NCBI GenBank assembly: GCA_021840785.1
Contig: JAKBXD010000031.1
Coordinates: forward strand, 1-15,717
Origin: Pseudomonadota bacterium
GTDB taxonomy: Bacteria > Pseudomonadota > Gammaproteobacteria > Acidithiobacillales > Acidithiobacillaceae
Direction: 5' to 3'
DNA length: 15,717 nt
A program made the position numbers and the translations under genes. The notes under the pieces were generated by a model. That model searched no databases. It was not told the DNA's origin and worked only from the letters and a program-made list of their open reading frames with translations. This document shows, one piece after another, positions 6,053 to 13,634 of the stretch. Position 1 is the stretch's first letter; the number at the start of each line of letters is the position of its first letter.

Positions 6053-7032
6053 TCTGAGCCCTCCGGATGGTCACCTTGCGTCAGTCGTACCTCAGTAATG
6101 CCGTGCTTTGGCAGAGGCTGCAGGAGATCAAGACGGTACGGGCTCGCGTTTACCACCAGCGTTCTCGCGCCCCCCACGAGGCTGGATGGCGCATACCAGG
6201 AATGCCCCTGTGGGTTTTCCGGCAGAACCATGGGGGGCATCTTCAGCGGTGTGCGAAAATGCACGAAGGTTTGCAGCCCGGTACTGGCGACGGTCTTGGG
6301 CATCAGGTCCCCGCATTGGCCGGTTACGCACTGCATCATCCAGTCCACATGAAGATGGGATGCCACAACTTTGGGGGCTGCCGTTGTTGCTCTCAGTGTT
6401 GGCGGAGTGCCGCCCACTACAGTTTGCTGCGATGGGCTCGTGGGCAGCAAAGGTATGCCCGCGGCATGGTTCCGATAGAACGACAGTTTGGGCGTGTAGC
6501 GGGATTTATCCGATACCAGACCGACGGTGTAGGTCAGCAGATGTCCGTGAGGCCCTGTCGCCAGGATCTGCAGATTTCCGGATTGTCCGGCGAATCTGGG
6601 CGAAATGGCAACAATGGCATGGTGTCCGGCGGCCGAGGTCTTGACGATCCATTGTGTTCCTGGCGCCCCTTGCATCCGGTTCGGAACGGCACCCTTATTC
6701 AGGATGATCAGAGAGAAATTGCCGGGGCTGGTCTGCAGGATGGGAACCATCTGTCCCAGGGGATAGATAACGGCTCCGTCCCCCCAGGCTAGTACGGGCA
6801 ATGCCTGTACCTTGCCTTGTTGCCAAAGGTGCCACAGGGTATGTTCTTCCGTCCGCAAAGGAATGGCCGTCTCGCCAACCAGCGTGTGCGAGCGTTGCGC
6901 GGTTTTCCAGGCAGCCATTGTATTTAGTCCTTGCCCCGCAACCCCGTTGTCACTACCGATTGGTGACGCGACTGCGGTAAGTGGCAGTGCAGCAAGCGCC
7001 AGAAGTGCTGGCTTCAAGAGTTGAATGTGCAT
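6049..7032 (-). CDS. Second VirB9/TrbG-like secreted protein (divergent paralogue of trbG)
   Basis: 327 aa with a signal peptide (MHIQLLKPALLALAALPLTAVAS, cleavage near VAS). Hand comparison with the upstream TrbG shows the same order of landmarks: GNLQILATGPHGHLLTYTVGL followed by VSDKSRYTPKL (TrbG: NLVIAAATSKGDAINYQVRL, then VSDKNRYVPIL); HVDWMMQCVTGQC (TrbG: HTNWTIHC...SDC); and a C-terminal beta-rich segment of similar length. Cys235 and Cys240 sit where TrbG has Cys286 and Cys297. Both termini diverge strongly. VirB9 proteins form the periplasmic and outer-membrane ring with VirB10, so this copy may form a mixed ring or replace VirB7-like partners, which I do not see. It starts at the trbG stop (TGATG) with GAGGGA upstream, and its stop overlaps trbI. 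Assignment rests on similarity by eye and is moderately sure. Confidence 0.78.
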   Translation of the reverse strand: MHIQLLKPALLALAALPLTAVASPIGSDNGVAGQGLNTMAAWKTAQRSHTLVGETAIPLRTEEHTLWHLWQQGKVQALPVLAWGDGAVIYPLGQMVPILQTSPGNFSLIILNKGAVPNRMQGAPGTQWIVKTSAAGHHAIVAISPRFAGQSGNLQILATGPHGHLLTYTVGLVSDKSRYTPKLSFYRNHAAGIPLLPTSPSQQTVVGGTPPTLRATTAAPKVVASHLHVDWMMQCVTGQCGDLMPKTVASTGLQTFVHFRTPLKMPPMVLPENPQGHSWYAPSSLVGGARTLVVNASPYRLDLLQPLPKHGITEVRLTQGDHPEGSE

Positions 7033-8159
7033 CAGGAATTCCCTCTTTCGATATTGACCACTTCGCGCCCCAGGCGCAGATGAATTTTGTGAGGCACGGA
7101 ATCGATGACGATCAGATGCCCACGAATCTGGGTGTTGATGCCGATTTCCTTGCCCGTCTGGTTGAACGCCTGAACGATCGGGAAGCCGCCGTGGGTGGCG
7201 AGACCCGCAGGCATCTCGATGACGGTATCTACGCCATCGTCGTATACCCGCAGAGGCCGAATTGCCTGGCAGTCCGAAGTGCCAAACCAGCCACCCCCAC
7301 CACAGTGAATCGTCCAGTTGGTGTGGATCGCGGCGATGGGAACCAGTGGCAGGGGAAGCACCCTGGAGCGTTTATTCAGATAGCGGCGTTCCGCAGGCGC
7401 TTCGGGCAAGGCAATGCGGTCGAGTTGAGAGCGAGACCACGTGCGGGAGCTGGTCTCTGGCAGCGCAACCCGGAGGATCGGCACATAGCGGTTCTTGTCG
7501 GATACCAAGCGGACCTGATAGTTGATGGCGTCACCCTTCGACGTGGCAGCCGCGATGACGAGATTTTGATGCAGTCCGGCAAATACCGGCGACAGGAAAA
7601 TCTCCGGCTGTTTCCCGACCATGGACTGCTGAACCTTCCATTGAGCGGGGCTGACACCTACGGTGGTGACGGGCTGGGTCCCGACGGGCAGGGCGATGAC
7701 GCAGGTGTGCAGCGGCGAGCAGACAAGAACCGGGCGCCCACCGACACTGGTGATTGCGCCGTCGGCATCTCCGATAGGCGGCGGTGTCACGTCCACCCGT
7801 TGGGATGCTGCGAGTGCCTGTTTGGCAAGGTCTGCGGTCTGCCGACTTTCTTTGCCCTGGGGTGGCGTGGCAATGGCCTGTTCCCACATCTTGTGGGCGT
7901 GAATGCGTTCCATGGCTGCGGGGGAAAGCTTGATTGCGGGAACGACAAACTTTTCGCCCGCCCCAGATGTAGCGCTTGCTGTCGCTGCTGTAGCATTGCC
8001 TGTCGGGGCGCCCGCTGTTTTCGCGGGAGGCGTGGGGTAGCCGGCCACGGGCGGCAGTCCGCTGGCGCGGGGCAACCCGCTGGTAACCACGTCGGCGCTG
8101 GCGAGAATCGGAATAGAGAAGGCTACAGCCGCACAAAGCCATGATGCGTTCCTGTACAT
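7032..8159 (-). CDS. trbG: TrbG/VirB9 family T4SS protein
   Basis: 375 aa, periplasmic/outer-membrane core component that binds VirB10 and is normally anchored by a VirB7-type lipoprotein. Signal peptide at 1-22 (cleavage near ASA). The N-terminal third is Pro/Ala/Thr-rich with a charged helix; the VirB9 domain follows: RPVLVCSPLHTCVIALPVG (142-160), the NLVIAAATSKGDAINYQVRLVSD region (199-221), and the C-terminal CTX domain with RPLRVYDDGVDTVIEMP (301-317) ending VIDSVPHKIHLRLG. Cys147/153 and Cys286/297 could form disulfides. The frame opens at GTG 8171, overlapping the trbF stop (GTGA), but GAGG six nt before ATG 8159 and a cleaner signal peptide favour 8159. It is about 80 residues longer than typical VirB9, mainly in the N-terminal linker. 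Confidence 0.93.
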   Translation of the reverse strand: MYRNASWLCAAVAFSIPILASADVVTSGLPRASGLPPVAGYPTPPAKTAGAPTGNATAATASATSGAGEKFVVPAIKLSPAAMERIHAHKMWEQAIATPPQGKESRQTADLAKQALAASQRVDVTPPPIGDADGAITSVGGRPVLVCSPLHTCVIALPVGTQPVTTVGVSPAQWKVQQSMVGKQPEIFLSPVFAGLHQNLVIAAATSKGDAINYQVRLVSDKNRYVPILRVALPETSSRTWSRSQLDRIALPEAPAERRYLNKRSRVLPLPLVPIAAIHTNWTIHCGGGGWFGTSDCQAIRPLRVYDDGVDTVIEMPAGLATHGGFPIVQAFNQTGKEIGINTQIRGHLIVIDSVPHKIHLRLGREVVNIERGNS

Positions 8160-8167
8160 GGCAGTCC

Positions 8168-8833
8168 TCACAGTTGCTTGCTGAAAGCAAAGTGGGTGAT
8201 GTAAATCCCGAAGGGGTTGCCTTTCAGGACTTCCGGGTTGTTACTGGGCGGGACCGTGGCATAGCTGATGGTCGCCTGCCACGGTTGGGCACCATCGAGG
8301 TTGCCATGTGGCCCATATTTTTTGACCAGGAAGTCAATGAGGTACGCACCACCTTTGCTGGTAATCGCGCCCATGGGCTCTGCCGTCTGGATGGTGACGG
8401 TGCTGCCCTGCGTGTCATTGCTATAGGCAGAATAGGGGTTGTGCCGGCTGTAGAAGGCATCCAGAGGGCTCTTTTCCTTGGCATCAATGTAGCTGTAGGA
8501 CTCATCGATGAAGTGCTTTTGCACATGCACGTCCGGGCTGCGCGTGAAAGCCAGCCAGACGAATCGGGAGAGAAGATGCGTCACAACCGGTTGGGCGAAG
8601 GCCCCTGCTTTGACGGCCTGAGCCAGTTCTACGGATTGCCCCAGTTTGTCCACCTGGACGACGTAGGGCACAACATGCACACGGTCTGCCTCATAGACGA
8701 GACCTGCGCCGAAAAGCGCGGCAATGCCGATGGCCGAGAGTGCGGTAATGCGCCAGTTTCTGGCCTGTTTGATGTAGGAACCGTAGCGTTCCAGCCATTC
8801 CTGGCGAGCTGCTAGATAATCCGGTGTTGACAT
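8168..8833 (-). CDS. trbF: TrbF/VirB8 family inner-membrane T4SS protein
   Basis: 221 aa. A short cytoplasmic N-terminus (MSTPDYLAARQEWLERYGSY) precedes one transmembrane helix (about 28-47, WRITALSAIGIAALFGAGLVY) and a periplasmic NTF2-like domain starting VVPYVVQVDKLGQ (54-66), a VirB8/TrbF signature. The conserved F-x-x-x-R-S-x-D region is seen as LAFTRSPDVHVQKHF (94-108), and LDAFYSRHNPYSAYS follows. VirB8 proteins nucleate the inner-membrane complex and contact VirB10 and VirB9. The length is usual for TrbF. ATG 8833 has GAGG six nt upstream inside a perfect inverted repeat, and the 12-bp CTGATCTATACC motif lies 31 nt upstream; no other gene sits in the 138-bp gap before it, so it likely starts a transcription unit running through traG. 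Confidence 0.95.
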   Translation of the reverse strand: MSTPDYLAARQEWLERYGSYIKQARNWRITALSAIGIAALFGAGLVYEADRVHVVPYVVQVDKLGQSVELAQAVKAGAFAQPVVTHLLSRFVWLAFTRSPDVHVQKHFIDESYSYIDAKEKSPLDAFYSRHNPYSAYSNDTQGSTVTIQTAEPMGAITSKGGAYLIDFLVKKYGPHGNLDGAQPWQATISYATVPPSNNPEVLKGNPFGIYITHFAFSKQL

Positions 8834-8837
8834 GAAG

Positions 8838-8867
8838 ACCCTCTCAGATGAACCCGTCTGAGAGGGT
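8838..8867 (-). promoter_or_regulatory. Perfect 11-bp inverted repeat covering the trbF ribosome-binding site
   Basis: ACCCTCTCAGA (8838-8848) and TCTGAGAGGGT (8857-8867) are exact reverse complements around an 8-nt loop. The proximal arm contains the trbF Shine-Dalgarno (GAGG, 8840-8843), and the distal arm overlaps the last three bases of the TATACC motif. It is not followed by a T run, so it is not a simple terminator. It could be an operator or an RNA hairpin that hides the RBS. Confidence 0.8.
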
Positions 8868-8876
8868 ATAGATCAG
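8865..8876 (-). promoter_or_regulatory. Repeated 12-bp upstream motif CTGATCTATACC, trbF copy
   Basis: Identical to the site before the 432-aa gene and one base different from the site before the 119-aa gene; all three are followed by exactly 31 nt and the start codon. TATACC may be a -10-like element. The only TTGACT upstream (8897-8902) is 26 nt away, too far for a standard -35. The rest of the 138-bp gap (8877-8971) shows no gene or hairpin that I can support. Confidence 0.65.
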
Positions 8877-8971
8877 AGGTTAGGGGGATAGGCTCTAGTC
8901 AAAGCCACGGCGCGTTTGCGTAGCTTGAGGAGAGGAAGATAGCGGCAAACAGAGTCGGTTTCTGATTATGC

Positions 8972-9331
8972 TCAAACCCGATCCGCCACCCACTCTCGGA
9001 TTCCCGAGACGGTTCCCCGCAGGAAGCACCGTACCCCGGCCATCCTCCGCGAGAAGGAGACGTAGAGGATCGGTGCAGCCACAAGCAGCACAAGGAAGCC
9101 GAGGTTGCCCACCAGGGAAACAACACCCCAGGCGAGGAGGAGGAAGAGTAGGGCGTAGATAAAGCCCGATCCGACGAAGTTGATGACCCAATTTTCCGCC
9201 CATGAGTTATCATAAATCTGAGGGGCGAGCCTGGTTCTGGAATGAGTGGTCGTGATGAGTGCGCCATCCTCACGCCGAACATCCTCACGGACTTCACGGT
9301 ATCCATCTTGTTCCACTGTATAATAGGTCAT
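8972..9331 (-). CDS. Small two-helix membrane protein between trbL and trbF, unknown
   Basis: 119 aa. The N-terminal 45 residues are charged and soluble (MTYYTVEQDGYREVREDV...), with two adjacent hydrophobic helices at about 54-74 (GSGFIYALLFLLLAWGVVSLV) and 77-95 (LGFLVLLVAAPILYVSFS). The C-terminus is basic (RRMAGVRCFLRG). The topology suggests an inner-membrane hairpin with both ends in the cytoplasm. I recognise no family, and it is not TrbK-like (no lipobox). It is a single-gene unit with its own likely promoter: TTGACT-N18-TATACC ends 31 nt before ATG 9331, and GAGG lies 8 nt before the start. Being separately controlled within a T4SS operon would fit an exclusion or assembly-control protein, but that is inference. 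The gaps on both sides (108 and 138 bp) hold no other gene. Confidence 0.78.
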   Translation of the reverse strand: MTYYTVEQDGYREVREDVRREDGALITTTHSRTRLAPQIYDNSWAENWVINFVGSGFIYALLFLLLAWGVVSLVGNLGFLVLLVAAPILYVSFSRRMAGVRCFLRGTVSGIREWVADRV

Positions 9332-9362
9332 GCCGAAAACCTCATCATCCTATATGCTTTAC

Positions 9363-9392
9363 GGTATAGCTCAGACCAAAAACAGAAGTCAA
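9363..9392 (-). promoter_or_regulatory. Candidate promoter of the 119-aa gene, with 12-bp motif
   Basis: The minus strand has TTGACT (9387-9392), an 18-nt spacer and TATACC (9363-9368), the best sigma70-like match in the window. The last 12 bases, CTGAGCTATACC (9363-9374), are the third copy of the motif found before trbF and the 432-aa gene. A start about seven bases downstream would give a leader of roughly 25 nt. The rest of the gap (9393-9439) shows no clear terminator. Confidence 0.65.
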
Positions 9393-9439
9393 TCCCGCCA
9401 AAAGGCTACCAAAGGACCCTTGCCTAGCCCCTGAGCAAA

Positions 9440-11539
9440 TTACCAGTCTGAAGGGTGCTCTGTGGTGATGCCTTTCCCCGTGATCCTCTCGTCAGGAGAT
9501 GAAATGGCCCCGACAACGTCGTTGGCTCTTTTTCTGCCTTCGTCCATGCTATTAATGGCACGCTTCACCAACCCATCCTTCTTCCCCTGCGTATTCCTGG
9601 CAATCTGATCCAGGGACTTCTGGATGTCGGGATGCAGGGCCGGGGCGGGGACGCCGTGGGCATCGCTGACCGGCGGGAGAGGGGCGGGGGCCTTTGCAGG
9701 CGCCGCGCTTCCCTCTGGACCAGCGCCACCACCCGCTGCCTGACCCGGATCTGCGGACTCAGCAGAGGGTGACGCATCGCTGGCCGAGCCGCTATCTGCC
9801 GCCTGTGAAGGCCCTGCGGACGGCGACGTTGCTGGCGAAGCGTCAGAACTGGCAGTACCAGAACTGGCATCGCCAGAACCCGCGGCGATTGCCGGGCTAC
9901 TGCCTGCCGCCGCCGTGACTGGTGACTGCCCAGCACTGGGAGATGCTGTTGCACTGACCTGCGCAGCAGATGTGCCCTGCACAGCAGGTCCCTGCTTGGC
10001 GGGAGCGGGGGTCGCTCCGCCTGTTGTTGTGCTGGGCGCAGATCCACTGCCTGCGGAAGCAGCGCTGCCCGCCGCGGCCTCCGTTGCCAAGGTGGCGCCC
10101 GCTAGGGACTCGCCGCTGGCAGGGGTGTTCTCGGCACTGGACTGTGCCGCGCTGGGAGCGCTATCGCCTGTCGTAGCCCCTTTGGGCAATGGCACACCAT
10201 CTGATGGCTTAGCCGCCTGTGAAGGCTTGGCTGCCTGCGAAGGTCCTGCCGATGGGCTGGACTTGCCAGTATTGGCAGGAAAGCCGGGGAAGGGCACGCC
10301 GTCGGCGGGGTTTCCACCACCACCTGCAGCACCACTTAATGAGCCAGCGCCACCACCTGCAGCACCTCCCGCTGCGGCACCACTGGAGCTACCGTAACCC
10401 CCCGCCATTGCCGCCTTGGCAACCGCACTCATCCCCATGGCAGCGCCACCTGCCGCGAGCGCAGCTCCACCCGTCGCTACTACGGCAGCCGCTCCGGCAC
10501 CGGCGGCCAGCGCCTTGCCGCCTTCACCACCGAAGGAGGATTGCCCAGTGAGCAGGGTTTGGGCGATGGACGTGGCCTTTTTGGGGAGTATGGCAATGAT
10601 GGCGGCAATCATCGCTGTCTCGAATGCCATCTGGAAAATGTTGGTTATCGCCATGGTTTTTTCCAGATCCTTGAAGAGGACTGTGACAACCAGATACGAA
10701 ATGGCAGAGATAACAAAGAGACGCACACCTACACTGATGCCATAGTCAATGTAGGAGCCCACATATTTGCTGGTGTAACGCAATCCTCCGCCAGCCAGTA
10801 CGACCATGCCCAAGACCATGACGAGATAACTTTCCAGTTGGACCATGAGAAAATCCAGCGCCAACAGAAAGACACTGCCACCCGCAACAAGCCCGACAAT
10901 CAGCATCATGATCATCTCGGCTAAAATGATGATGATGGCCTTGAGATTAACCCCAAGCACAGGGACTCCGTTATGTCCTGCACTGTAGGAGAAATTTCCC
11001 AGGGCCGTATCTGCTGCACCTTCCAGGTTATTCGTCGCAATATCGTTGTTGAACTGAGCGATGGTTTGAGCATGGGTTCCATAGTCTGCCATTGGGGCCA
11101 TCACGATGCCCAACCCGACATCCAGTGCTTCTGTAGCAATGGTGGAAGGGGTTGCAGGAGGCGCGCCTACCGCGCTGGCACCATTGGATAGCCCATTGAT
11201 GATCGCAGGCATATAGCCCATTCCAGCAACGGCGTTATTGATCAGAAAAAGAAAGAATCCCAGGGTGATGGTTTTCTTGATGATCCCGGTAAACAGGTCC
11301 TCATGACCACGTTTCTGCAGGACGTGATTCATGAACATGATGGCGACTTCCACTCCGGCCAGGGCAAAAAACAGACTCTCCGTTGCCGTCTGCATCTTCC
11401 CGGCCCAGCCGAAGATGGTGCTGTGTAGCGTCGTTCCAACCGAATCCAGTATCCCCGTGCCAGTACCGGCGAAGGCTGTAGCAGGGAAGACCGCGATCAT
11501 GGTCAAGACAGCAAGTACCGGCATCATGTTTTTCTTCAT
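9440..11539 (-). CDS. trbL: TrbL/VirB6 family polytopic membrane protein with long low-complexity tail
   Basis: 699 aa from ATG 11539, chosen over GTG 11557 (which overlaps the trbJ stop as GTGA) because GGGAG lies seven nt upstream of the ATG and the product then begins with a clean signal/anchor (MKKNMMPVLAVLTMIAVFPATAFA). Membrane segments lie at about 53-75, 87-107, 201-231, 236-252, 273-290 and 303-320, the polytopic pattern of TrbL/VirB6, the inner-membrane part of the channel. Residues 340-640 are an Ala/Gly/Ser/Pro tail with repeated PSQAA units; 641-690 return to a charged helix (HPDIQKSLDQIARNTQGKK...). RP4 TrbL is about 530 aa, so the extra length is mostly tail. The gene ends 108 bp before the next start; it is the last member of the 432-aa gene-trbJ-trbL unit. 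Confidence 0.9.
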   Translation of the reverse strand: MKKNMMPVLAVLTMIAVFPATAFAGTGTGILDSVGTTLHSTIFGWAGKMQTATESLFFALAGVEVAIMFMNHVLQKRGHEDLFTGIIKKTITLGFFLFLINNAVAGMGYMPAIINGLSNGASAVGAPPATPSTIATEALDVGLGIVMAPMADYGTHAQTIAQFNNDIATNNLEGAADTALGNFSYSAGHNGVPVLGVNLKAIIIILAEMIMMLIVGLVAGGSVFLLALDFLMVQLESYLVMVLGMVVLAGGGLRYTSKYVGSYIDYGISVGVRLFVISAISYLVVTVLFKDLEKTMAITNIFQMAFETAMIAAIIAILPKKATSIAQTLLTGQSSFGGEGGKALAAGAGAAAVVATGGAALAAGGAAMGMSAVAKAAMAGGYGSSSGAAAGGAAGGGAGSLSGAAGGGGNPADGVPFPGFPANTGKSSPSAGPSQAAKPSQAAKPSDGVPLPKGATTGDSAPSAAQSSAENTPASGESLAGATLATEAAAGSAASAGSGSAPSTTTGGATPAPAKQGPAVQGTSAAQVSATASPSAGQSPVTAAAGSSPAIAAGSGDASSGTASSDASPATSPSAGPSQAADSGSASDASPSAESADPGQAAGGGAGPEGSAAPAKAPAPLPPVSDAHGVPAPALHPDIQKSLDQIARNTQGKKDGLVKRAINSMDEGRKRANDVVGAISSPDERITGKGITTEHPSDW

Positions 11540-11546
11540 CAGGGAA

Positions 11547-11551
11547 CTCCC
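11547..11551 (-). promoter_or_regulatory. RBS deciding the trbL start
   Basis: GGGAG on the minus strand with seven bases to ATG 11539. It lies within the short extension that would be coding if the GTG at 11557 were used, and supports the shorter protein. Confidence 0.65.
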
Positions 11552-11553
11552 GT

Positions 11554-12300
11554 TCACGGCATCACGTTATTGCTTGCCCCACCCATCATGGATTGGATGG
11601 CTGTTCCAGCGCTCGCATTGTCCACGTTCTCAGCCGCCTTCTGCTGCCGCTTAAAGGCCAGCAAGGCGCGGTCGCCGTTCTCCGTAATCTGTTGCAGGGA
11701 TTGCAGCGACTTGACGATCACCTCCGATGCAGCAACCGCGGCGCCTGCCACCTGCGCCCGCCCTTGGGCAGACGCGGCCTGGGACTGAATCGTTTGCAAC
11801 GCCTGATTCTCTGTTTCCCGCGAAATGCTGGCTTCGTGAAAAGACTGCAGTGTGTCTTCCATGACGGCGTTGGTAGAGGCGTTCCAGTTGGCATAGTTCT
11901 GCGAGAGGTTCTGGATGGACGCTCCTGCTCCCTGATATTCCTGCGCGAGCTGGGCACCAATGTTCTGCCCGGCGTAGCCCAGGGCCTGCGCCTGGCTGTA
12001 GACGCTCTGGAGCTTCTGGATCGTTCCGACGAGAGGATTCCAGACCTGGTCGAACATAGATTGAGGCATGTCCAGCGTATTCGTCACCATGTTTTCGTAC
12101 TGCTGGATCTGGTTGGCGTATTGCTGGATCTGGGTGGCATAGGACTCCGCCTGCTTCGCCAGTTTGGCGACCGACGTACCCTCCTGCACGATCTGCTCTG
12201 GAAAGGTGGCGCCGGCGATACTGCTGACAGCAAACGCAGGAGTTGGAACCAAGGTTGCCATGGCAACGGCCACGGCGGGGAGGATTACTTTCCGCTTCAT
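11554..12300 (-). CDS. trbJ: TrbJ/VirB5-like secreted T4SS protein
   Basis: 248 aa with signal peptide MKRKVILPAVAVAMATLVPTPAFA (cleavage after AFA). The mature protein begins with the TrbJ signature AGATFPEQIVQEGTSVAKLAKQ, then a Gln-rich helical segment (SYATQIQQYANQIQQYENM, about 53-71) and further long helices with Gln/Ala/Ser to the end. TrbJ in IncP systems is a periplasmic or pilus-associated protein needed for mating-pair formation, comparable in place to VirB5. The length is typical. ATG 12300 has GGGAG eight nt upstream; the previous gene ends 18 bp before, and the stop overlaps a possible GTG of trbL by four bases. The last residues (GGASNNVMP) are probably disordered. Confidence 0.92.
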   Translation of the reverse strand: MKRKVILPAVAVAMATLVPTPAFAVSSIAGATFPEQIVQEGTSVAKLAKQAESYATQIQQYANQIQQYENMVTNTLDMPQSMFDQVWNPLVGTIQKLQSVYSQAQALGYAGQNIGAQLAQEYQGAGASIQNLSQNYANWNASTNAVMEDTLQSFHEASISRETENQALQTIQSQAASAQGRAQVAGAAVAASEVIVKSLQSLQQITENGDRALLAFKRQQKAAENVDNASAGTAIQSMMGGASNNVMP

Positions 12301-12318
12301 TTCTGGATCTCCCTTTTG

Positions 12319-13617
12319 TTATTGCCCAGACGCGGACAGCGACTGGGTCAACTGATTGGCCGTTTGGGCAAATGACTGAAAGGCTCCCGTCACCGGGCTC
12401 ATGTAGCCCGCAATGCGGGGCATGTCGTTGGCCAGGGTTTGTACGAGCTGGACTCGCCAGCGGTAATCTGCCGCCTCATAGGAGTCCCAAATAGAATTGC
12501 TGCTCCAGGTAGAACCCGATGGCAAGGCCGGGATTTCCTGCGCAAGCCCAAGTTCTTCCTGCTCCGCCATCTGCATTGCGGAGATGGTGGTCGCGTCAGA
12601 CTCCATGGGAATGCTCGCCGTGTCGGTAGGACACACGTCCACTAGCCGCGCGAAACCACGAAAGCCTGGAGTCTCATCCAGGTACCATCCGATCGGCGCA
12701 CCATCGGCAGGGCCAGCGTTCCACTGCACCGCAGAGAGATTGGGATAGTCACCCACGGCTACTTGCCAATTGGAGATCGGCAAGGGCTGCAACGTGGAGT
12801 TTGGGCCTGTGGCAGCAACGATCTGGTTGGTTACCGAGTTCAGCATCCCATTGAGTGCATTTGCTGCAGCGACTTCCTGGGTGACCTCGGATTGCACCGC
12901 AGAAAAGTTGGGGTTCTGCGCCCGCGCATCTCGCTGTACTTGCGCATCAAGAAGGTTTCCGGCGTCCTGCGCCCAGGCTGTTGCGATGGACTGGATCGCA
13001 TACGCCTGCGCTTCCGCATCTCCGGCAATATTCATGGCACCGGTCACCAGCTGCGGAATTTCATTATCCCAATAGGCGTTGTGACACTGCTCCCGTTCGT
13101 CCATTTCGTTGCGAACGACCGGCCCAATGCCGGATTCGCTGGCGTAATTTGCCAGGGCTCCATAGGATTGCGCCGCCGCCGCAATCTGTGGCCAGTTCCG
13201 CGCAGTTGCCTGGATCTCTGCATTCACGGACTGCAACGCTTGCTCGTCCGCCGATACGGAAGCAGAAGATGCCTGTTCCGCAGTGTTGGCCAGCATGTCT
13301 GCTTCGGAAGAGTTCAGGTGGCTGCTCGTCGAGTCCGATGCGACCTGCTGTCCTGTGGAGCCTCCCCCGGCAGCGTTCTGCGCGGCGGATTGTGTTTCGT
13401 CCTCTGCTGTTTGCTCTGCCGCACTTCCAGAGAGCGGTGTGGGCACGGATATCGATACCGTAGGTGCCGTGCCGCTTCCAGCGTCCTGTTGAATCCTGGC
13501 TTCTTCCTGCTGCAGTTGCTGGAATTCTGTGGTCAGCGGTCCGGCTACCGCGCACGCGGTTCCTCCCAACCCCAGAGCCACCAGCACTGCTGCCGCCACC
13601 ACCTTTCGTCGCATCAT
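12319..13617 (-). CDS. Secreted, helical protein of unknown function between trbE and trbJ
   Basis: 432 aa. Signal peptide MMRRKVVAAAVLVALGLGGTACAVA with a likely signal peptidase I site after AVA; GTAC resembles a lipobox poorly. The mature part starts with a Gln/Glu-rich helix (EFQQLQQEEARIQQ), then a low-complexity Ser/Ala/Gly region (to about 115), then Ala-rich helices and a region with Cys178 and Cys334 or nearby, Trp and Tyr (WQVAVGDYPNLSAVQWNAG; GWYLDETPGFRGF). I recognise no family. The start is ATG 13617: GGAGG lies eight nt upstream, and this start puts the 12-bp motif exactly 31 nt away, as at two other genes. GTG 13620 and ATG 13614 are alternatives. Position suggests a periplasmic T4SS accessory, possibly working with TrbJ. 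It opens the transcription unit 432-aa gene-trbJ-trbL. Confidence 0.85.
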   Translation of the reverse strand: MMRRKVVAAAVLVALGLGGTACAVAGPLTTEFQQLQQEEARIQQDAGSGTAPTVSISVPTPLSGSAAEQTAEDETQSAAQNAAGGGSTGQQVASDSTSSHLNSSEADMLANTAEQASSASVSADEQALQSVNAEIQATARNWPQIAAAAQSYGALANYASESGIGPVVRNEMDEREQCHNAYWDNEIPQLVTGAMNIAGDAEAQAYAIQSIATAWAQDAGNLLDAQVQRDARAQNPNFSAVQSEVTQEVAAANALNGMLNSVTNQIVAATGPNSTLQPLPISNWQVAVGDYPNLSAVQWNAGPADGAPIGWYLDETPGFRGFARLVDVCPTDTASIPMESDATTISAMQMAEQEELGLAQEIPALPSGSTWSSNSIWDSYEAADYRWRVQLVQTLANDMPRIAGYMSPVTGAFQSFAQTANQLTQSLSASGQ

Positions 13618-13634
13618 CACCCTTACCTCCGCGC

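Noticed and set aside
6981..8144. 387-codon plus-strand open frame opposite trbG
   Set aside because: Antisense shadow of a recognised VirB9 gene; the product is an arginine/glycine/cysteine-rich mixture without domains.
8838..8867. Reading the trbF dyad as a rho-independent terminator
   Set aside because: No T run follows on the minus strand; the arm runs directly into the trbF RBS and start codon.
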